Below, in pieces: positions 31,686-36,019 of a stretch of DNA of 36,019 bases. The notes beneath the pieces are model-generated. The model saw only the letters and a program-made list of their open reading frames with translations. It did not search any database and was not told where the DNA came from. Origin of the DNA: Mesorhizobium intechi (GTDB taxonomy: Bacteria; Pseudomonadota; Alphaproteobacteria; Rhizobiales; Rhizobiaceae). The stretch lies in NCBI RefSeq assembly GCF_002879535.1, contig NZ_PNOT02000172.1:1-36019 (forward strand), read 5' to 3'. How positions within the stretch are numbered: the first letter of the stretch is position 1; the number at the start of each line of letters is the position of its first letter. The position numbers and the translations under genes were made by a program.

Positions 31686-32294
31686 ATGTTTTCTGGCGCA
31701 CAGGTTTCCCTTTATCCCATGGCCGACGATTTCGTCGGCGTCATCCTGGGCGCGCTGGGCGCGCTCGACCCCTACCGGGACAGGCTCCGTATCGAGACCG
31801 ACGATGTCTCGACCTTGCTGGTCGGGCCACCCGAAGTATTGTTCCCGGCGTTGCGCGACCTGTTCGTGGCGGCGGCACGGAGCGGCAAGCACTGCGTGCT
31901 GTCGGCCGCCATTTCGCGCGGCTGTCCTGGCGAGCCGGACGATCCGATCTGCCGCTCCGACGCGTTTGGCGGGCCTGTCGGGCCGCTCGGCCCGCGCAAG
32001 GAAGCCGCTATCACCGCGGTGCGCAATGCCGCTGCCACGGGCCAGCCGGCGGCGGCGCAGTTCTCGCTCTATGTGATGGGCACCGGCGACCACATGGACG
32101 AGATCTATGGCTGCATCGATTTCCTGAAACAGTCCGGCGTCTATGACCGCTCCAAGAACTTCTGCACCAAACTGCGCGGCGATACCGGCGCGGTCTTTTC
32201 GGCGCTGAATGAAGCTTTCTGCCGCTTCGGGCCGGGCGCCGGCCACGTAACCCTTGACGTCACGGTTTCCGCCAACAGCCCCACCGCTGTCTGA
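31686..32294 (+). CDS. ykoF: YkoF-family thiamine/HMP-binding protein
   Basis: A 202-residue protein directly behind the TPP riboswitch; its ribosome site GGAGCGAGG merges with the aptamer end. It has two similar halves, as in YkoF: GAQVSLYPMADDFVGVILGA, then VGPPEVLFPALRDLFVAAA, and in the second half AAAQFSLYVMGTGDHMDEIY and TGAVFSALNEAF. YkoF-type proteins bind thiamine or its pyrimidine part and are encoded with HMP transporters. It probably keeps or delivers substrate in the cytoplasm. Longer in-frame starts would lie inside the riboswitch and are rejected. Confidence 0.9.
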   Translation: MFSGAQVSLYPMADDFVGVILGALGALDPYRDRLRIETDDVSTLLVGPPEVLFPALRDLFVAAARSGKHCVLSAAISRGCPGEPDDPICRSDAFGGPVGPLGPRKEAAITAVRNAAATGQPAAAQFSLYVMGTGDHMDEIYGCIDFLKQSGVYDRSKNFCTKLRGDTGAVFSALNEAFCRFGPGAGHVTLDVTVSANSPTAV

Positions 32295-32337
32295 ACTGAA
32301 CGCGCCTTCGTCGCGCGGCCGTCAAGGGTGTCCTCTC

Positions 32338-33156
32338 GTGGTCTCATCGTCATCCAGCCGCCCGCGGCAGCTCGCGGTCCTCTTCGCCAACGCGGCACCG
32401 GCCGTGATGTCGGTCGGGTTGCTGCTCGTGGCCTGGGAACTCTACGCCAATTATTCCGGCATCAAACCGACGATACTGCCGGCGCCGTCACGCGTTTTCG
32501 AACAGGCGATGCTCAATCGCGAGGCGCTGATCGGCAACGCCATTCCCACCATCCGCGCCACGCTGATCGGCTTTGCCTGCTCGCTCGGCGCCGCTTTCGC
32601 GCTGTCGATGCTGGTCGACTTCTTCCAGCCGCTGCGGCGTGCGCTGTTTCCTGTCTTCATCATCAGCCAGACCTTGCCGCTGGTGGCCATCGCGCCCCTG
32701 GTGGTGCTGTGGTTCGGCTTCGGTTTGACGCCAAAGATCATGCTGGTGGCGCTGGTAACCTTCTTCCCGATGCTGGTGGCCCTGGTGCAGGGCTACGAGG
32801 CAACCGAGGTGGAGATCGGCCAGATGCTGCGCGCCATGGGGGCGGGGCGTTGGCGTGTTTTCGTTCTGGCGCGGCTGCCTTCGGCGCTGCCCTATTTCTT
32901 CGCCGGCCTGCGGATCTCCATCACCTATGCCGTGGTCGGCGCCATCTTCGCCGAATATGCCGGTGCGGCCAAGGGCCTGGGCATCTACATGCTCAACGCC
33001 AAGAATAATTTCCGCCCTGATCTCGTGCTGGCCGCGGTGGGCGTCAGTGCCGCGCTCACGCTGATCCTGTTTGGGCTGACGGCGCTCTTGCAGCGCCTCG
33101 CCATGCCTTGGGAACAGATCGTCCGTCAGCCGGCAGGGAAGGGGCCGGGGCGATGA
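32338..33156 (+). CDS. thiX: Thiamine-precursor ABC transporter permease ThiX
   Basis: A 272-residue permease. The GTG at 32338 with AAGGG upstream is preferred to a TTG at 32254 that overlaps the previous gene. About six membrane segments are visible, with the BPD_transp_1 coupling (EAA) loop at TEVEIGQMLRAMGAGRWRVF. The start LPAPSRVFEQAM and the block PLVVLWFGFGLTPKIMLVAL are typical of the NitT/TauT permease group that includes ThiX. It would form the channel for HMP or a related pyrimidine. The stop overlaps the next gene by ATGA. Confidence 0.9.
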   Translation: MVSSSSSRPRQLAVLFANAAPAVMSVGLLLVAWELYANYSGIKPTILPAPSRVFEQAMLNREALIGNAIPTIRATLIGFACSLGAAFALSMLVDFFQPLRRALFPVFIISQTLPLVAIAPLVVLWFGFGLTPKIMLVALVTFFPMLVALVQGYEATEVEIGQMLRAMGAGRWRVFVLARLPSALPYFFAGLRISITYAVVGAIFAEYAGAAKGLGIYMLNAKNNFRPDLVLAAVGVSAALTLILFGLTALLQRLAMPWEQIVRQPAGKGPGR

Positions 33157-33917
33157 GCCGGCTCGAACTTCGACATGTGCGCAAGGCGTTTGGCGGGCTC
33201 GACGTGCTCGCCGACATTTCGCTCAGCGTCGGTGCCGGTGAATTCGTCTCGATCCTCGGGCCGTCGGGTGCCGGCAAGTCGACGCTGTTCCAGCTTCTGA
33301 CGGGAGCCGAGCATGGCGAAGGCGAGATGTTGTTCGACGACATGCCGCTCGACGACCATGGCCGGCATTTCGCATTCATGCCGCAGAGCGACGCCCTGAT
33401 GCCGTGGCGGCGCATCCTCGACAACACGACCCTCGGGCTCGAAGTGCAGGGTGTCAGACGCCAGGCGGCGCGGGCGCGGGTCGCGCCGCTGCTTGCCGAG
33501 TTCGGGCTTGCCGGCTTCGAGCGGCATTTTCCGGCACAACTTTCCGGCGGCATGCGCCAGCGCGCGGCGCTTTTGCGCACGGTGGTGCAGGAGCGCGACA
33601 TGCTTTTGCTCGACGAGCCGTTTGGCGCGCTCGACGCATTGACCCGTGCGGCCGTACAGCGCTGGCTCGAGCAGATGTGGCGGCACCATCGCTGGACGGC
33701 GCTGCTGATCACCCACGATGTGCGCGAGGCGGTGTTCCTGTCCGACCGTATCTATGTGCTGTCGGCGCGCCCGGCCCGTGTGCTGCGCGAGATCACCGTG
33801 CCCTTGCCGCGCCCGCGCGATTCGACCGCCGCCGCGCAACAGGCCGGCGCGCTCGAGGCCGAGATCCTCGACATCTTGCTCAACCCTCAACCATCCAAAG
33901 GACATGACCATGACTGA
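33153..33917 (+). CDS. thiZ: Thiamine-precursor ABC transporter ATP-binding protein ThiZ
   Basis: A 254-residue ABC ATPase. Walker A is GPSGAGKST (36-44), the Q-loop is FMPQSD (Gln78), the signature is LSGGM (130-134), Walker B is LLLDEP (151-156) with Glu155, and the switch His lies in THDVREA. The KDAL-like D-loop FGALDALTR is also present. It belongs to the NitT/TauT (SsuB/TauB) group. The ATG overlaps the permease stop, and the ATPase end overlaps the binding-protein start by 8 bp, so the three subunits are translated together. Confidence 0.92.
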   Translation: MSRLELRHVRKAFGGLDVLADISLSVGAGEFVSILGPSGAGKSTLFQLLTGAEHGEGEMLFDDMPLDDHGRHFAFMPQSDALMPWRRILDNTTLGLEVQGVRRQAARARVAPLLAEFGLAGFERHFPAQLSGGMRQRAALLRTVVQERDMLLLDEPFGALDALTRAAVQRWLEQMWRHHRWTALLITHDVREAVFLSDRIYVLSARPARVLREITVPLPRPRDSTAAAQQAGALEAEILDILLNPQPSKGHDHD

Positions 33918-34926
33918 CCTGACACGCCGGCAGGCCCTGCTGCTCACCCTTGCCAGCGGTCTTTCGCTGACCGCCGGAGCGAGCCGTGTCTTCGCCGCGA
34001 AGCAAAAAGTCACCGTCGCGCTGGACTGGACCGTCAATACGAACCACATCGGGCTGTTCGTCGCCCGCGACAAGGGGTTTTATCGGGAGGCAGGCCTCGA
34101 GGTCGACATTCTGCCCTATAGCGACACCGGCGCCGGCACTCTGGTCGCCAACCGCGTTGCCGATTTCGGCATCAACGGCAGCATCAGCCTGTTCACCCAG
34201 AAGGCCGCCGGGGCGGACTTGAAGGCCGTCTACGCGGTGGTGCAGTCGGAAACCGGCCGCGTGGTCTTCAATGCAGCCCGCAGCGAGATCAAAAGTCCGA
34301 AGGACCTTGACGGCCTAACCTATGGCGGTTTCGGCAGCGCTTGGGAAAACGCACTGATCTCGACCATCATCCGCCATGATGGCGGCAAGGGCAATTTCGA
34401 AACGGTGACGCTCGGCACCTCCGCCTATGAAGGGCTGGCCAACGGCTCGATCGACTTCACGCTCGAAGTCTCGACCTGGGAGGGCGTCGAAGCCGGACTC
34501 AAAGGCATCAAGCAGCGCAGTTTCGTCTATGCCGACTACGGCGTGCCCGATGAGCATACGACGCTGATCTCGTCGAGCGAGGCGTATCTCCAGGCAAACC
34601 CGGCACTGGCGTCGGCCTTTATTCAGGCAACGCGGCGCGGCTATCAGTTCACCGTCGATCATCCGGCAGAAGCCGCCGCGCTGCTGATCGCCGCCAACAA
34701 GGACGCCCTGACCAATCCGGCACTGATCGAAGCATCGCTGAAGGTGTTGATCGACGGACACTATCTGCGCGCGGAGAACGGCGCCATCGGGACGATGGAT
34801 CCGGCCAAGATGAACGCGATCGGCGACTATCTCCTCAAAGCCGGCATTTTGCGCGACGCAGATGGTAAGGTTCTGACGCAACACCCTGATTTCACGAAGT
34901 ATTTCGTAAATTTGAATTTGGGGTGA
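33910..34926 (+). CDS. thiY: Thiamine-precursor (HMP-type) substrate-binding protein ThiY
   Basis: A 338-residue periplasmic protein of the NMT1/THI5-like group. The N-terminus (TRRQALLLTLASGLSLTAGA) is a Tat-like signal with twin Arg, cleaved near VFAAKQK. VTVALDWTVNTNHIGLFVAR, then GFYREAGLEVDILPYSDTGA, ADFGINGSISLF and LDGLTYGGFGSAWE match ThiY-type pyrimidine binders. The ATG at 33910 has AAAGG at about 8 bp; the ATG at 33904 lies too close to that site. The riboswitch and YkoF partner support a role in HMP or degraded-thiamine uptake. Confidence 0.9.
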   Translation: MTDLTRRQALLLTLASGLSLTAGASRVFAAKQKVTVALDWTVNTNHIGLFVARDKGFYREAGLEVDILPYSDTGAGTLVANRVADFGINGSISLFTQKAAGADLKAVYAVVQSETGRVVFNAARSEIKSPKDLDGLTYGGFGSAWENALISTIIRHDGGKGNFETVTLGTSAYEGLANGSIDFTLEVSTWEGVEAGLKGIKQRSFVYADYGVPDEHTTLISSSEAYLQANPALASAFIQATRRGYQFTVDHPAEAAALLIAANKDALTNPALIEASLKVLIDGHYLRAENGAIGTMDPAKMNAIGDYLLKAGILRDADGKVLTQHPDFTKYFVNLNLG

Positions 34927-34969
34927 GACTGGATACGCATAGCGGACGGCCCGTTCCTTTGGTTGGCAA

Positions 34970-34990
34970 ACGGGGGCGTCCTGCCCCCGT
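34970..34990 (+). terminator. Hairpin after the thiamine transport operon
   Basis: ACGGGGGC (34970-34977) pairs with GCCCCCGT (34983-34990) around GTCCT. There is no T-run, so its role as a terminator is inferred from position 44 bp after the thiY stop. Confidence 0.4.
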
Positions 34991-35060
34991 ATGCTGTCGG
35001 AGGAGTTGCCCCGTTTGATGCCGATCCGATCGTCCCGGTTAACCCCCCGGCAATGGTTGC

Positions 35061-35786
35061 GTGCAATGGTCCCTTCGAGGGATCATCGGGGTGTTTGCGT
35101 TGCTCACGTCAAAAAGTGAAGCGTTTTCGCACAATAATGAGGGCGGATTTTTCTCCGCCGCGCGCAGGCGTGACATACTGATCGACGTGCGCGAAGGCTT
35201 CTTTCGACTCTGCGCCCTGGCCTGCGCGGGCCTGTTCGTCTATCGCGGTGTGTCCCAGCTCGTGGAGGATCCGACCCGGGTCAACGCCGCGCTGGTGGCG
35301 ATTTCCGAGATACTCACTTTCACCTGGCTGCTTCTGTCGCGGCGTCCGGTGACGCGCGACTGGAACCCGCTTACGGTCATCGTCTCCGTGACCGCCAGTT
35401 TCGGGGTTGCGTTGATCAGCCTCCAGCCCGGCATAGCGCTTGTTCCGGTCTATTTCGCCGCGCCGCTGCAGTTCGCCGCGCTGTTGTTTGTCATCTGGGG
35501 CAAGATATCGCTTGGCCGCTCCTTTGCCATCCTGCCTGCCAATCGCGGCGTGATGACGGGCGGCGCCTATCGGATTGTGCGGCACCCGATCTATGCCGGC
35601 TACCTTGCCGGCCATGTGCTCTATCTGCTGTCCGCCTTTTCCTTCCACAACCTCGCGGTCTATGCGGTCATCACCTATATGCAGCTGTATCGTATCCTGC
35701 GCGAGGAGACCTTGCTGGCCGCCGAGCCGGAGTATCGCGCTTACATGGAGCGTGTGCGCTACAGGTTGTTCTACCGCCTATTCTGA
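35061..35786 (+). CDS. ICMT/PEMT-like membrane methyltransferase
   Basis: A 241-residue frame with four to five membrane segments (about 50-65, 80-95, 110-150, 180-200). The C-terminal part carries the signature of isoprenylcysteine/phospholipid methyltransferase-like proteins: GAYRIVRHPIYAGYLAGHVL followed by LREETLLAAEPEYRAYMERV and RYRLFY. The RHP..G and EE........Y..Y......R residues are the usual SAM-binding positions. The acceptor is unknown. The start is uncertain: the ATG at 35061 lacks a good site and a GTG at 35187 starts nearer the conserved part. Confidence 0.8.
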   Translation: MQWSLRGIIGVFALLTSKSEAFSHNNEGGFFSAARRRDILIDVREGFFRLCALACAGLFVYRGVSQLVEDPTRVNAALVAISEILTFTWLLLSRRPVTRDWNPLTVIVSVTASFGVALISLQPGIALVPVYFAAPLQFAALLFVIWGKISLGRSFAILPANRGVMTGGAYRIVRHPIYAGYLAGHVLYLLSAFSFHNLAVYAVITYMQLYRILREETLLAAEPEYRAYMERVRYRLFYRLF

Positions 35787-36019
35787 GGGCAAGGCCGTCG
35801 ATTGAAGAGGTGGCCGATCCTGCTTGGCGTGGGGCTGGCCAACAGCCCTTCCGGTTCGCCATTTCACAGAAGTGCTGAACGCGCTCCCTCTCTTTGCTTT
35901 GACGAAGCTCCGAGCTAGTGGTGACCACCAGAATCGTTTTTGCTTCTGTCTGACAAAACATATCGATGATGTTCCCGCTCAAGCAAAAATATCTTATACA
36001 CTTGTATGCACTTCTATTA
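35787..36019. other. 3' edge of the window without a supported gene
   Basis: It contains no confident frame. The last 50 bp are AT-rich (CTTATACACTTGTATGCACT) and may belong to the control region of a gene beyond the window. A small inverted repeat GTGGT/ACCAC around 35920 is noted without interpretation. Confidence 0.4.

Noticed and set aside
1..36019. CRISPR array, tRNA or rRNA genes, replication origin
   Set aside because: No regularly spaced short repeats, no cloverleaf-like sequence with CCA end and no rRNA signature were found by eye; a computed tRNA scan could still find one.
35900..36019. Inverted repeat GTGGT/ACCAC and AT-rich end as an operator
   Set aside because: The repeat is short and the gene it might control lies outside the window; there is not enough to support a regulatory call.

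Overview
The window looks like the chromosome of a rhizobial alphaproteobacterium, most likely Mesorhizobium or a close relative. The coding DNA is GC-rich, Mesorhizobium-type palindromic intergenic repeats occur throughout, and the right-hand genes (a ThiXYZ-type thiamine-precursor transporter behind a TPP riboswitch, msrA, a GT39-like glycosyltransferase) are ordinary chromosomal genes. About 1-26.2 kb is a podovirus-type (T7-like architecture) prophage. About 26.3-36.0 kb is host chromosome.

Prophage layout: an orphan toxin-tip and immunity cassette (1-1667); a stretch with a decayed IS1595-type transposase start and a terminator (1668-2343); a gp13-like DUF2833 protein and two tiny proteins (2344-3099); a reverse-strand methyltransferase (3191-3820); portal and a Bbp19-like protein (3980-6063); a cargo island of reverse-strand secreted proteins plus gene relics (6064-7726); a head protein (7995-8567); a two-TM membrane protein with its own promoter (8740-9230); scaffold, capsid, adaptor and nozzle (9386-14702); small virion and gp14-like proteins (14799-15991); a large gp15/gp16-position virion protein whose C-terminus is an HNH-type nuclease (15993-18578); an immunity array (18587-20009); an SGNH-esterase tail fibre (20153-22582); an O-acyltransferase (22656-23759); and a lysis cassette (24401-26186). 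No terminase, integrase, repressor or tRNA attachment site is visible, so the left arm lies outside the window or is lost.

The outstanding feature is a polymorphic-toxin system built into the phage ejection-protein gene. The 861-residue protein shares a nearly identical 782-bp core segment with the partial gene at the window start. Both copies switch, at the same point just after the residues ARLGGRS, to unrelated nuclease tips. Each tip gene is followed at once by a different small gene of immunity type. Downstream of the full-length gene sit an intact homologue of the other cassette's immunity protein and a frameshifted third copy. This is the core/tip/immunity logic of Rhs and CDI systems, but on a protein that in T7-like phages is ejected into the cell with the DNA. 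I infer a virion-borne nuclease that acts on infected cells, with lysogens protected by resident immunity genes.

Other genes fit a theme of competition at the host surface. The tail fibre carries a predicted esterase, the next gene a predicted surface-glycan acyltransferase, the nozzle protein a predicted carbohydrate-binding insertion, and a SUKH-type immunity relic lies in the cargo island. Rhizobial palindromes inside the morphogenesis operon suggest long residence as a prophage. The chromosomal right end holds a GNAT enzyme, a membrane protein, a GT39-like transferase, msrA, a secreted small protein, the riboswitch-controlled thiamine-precursor transport operon and an ICMT-like membrane methyltransferase.
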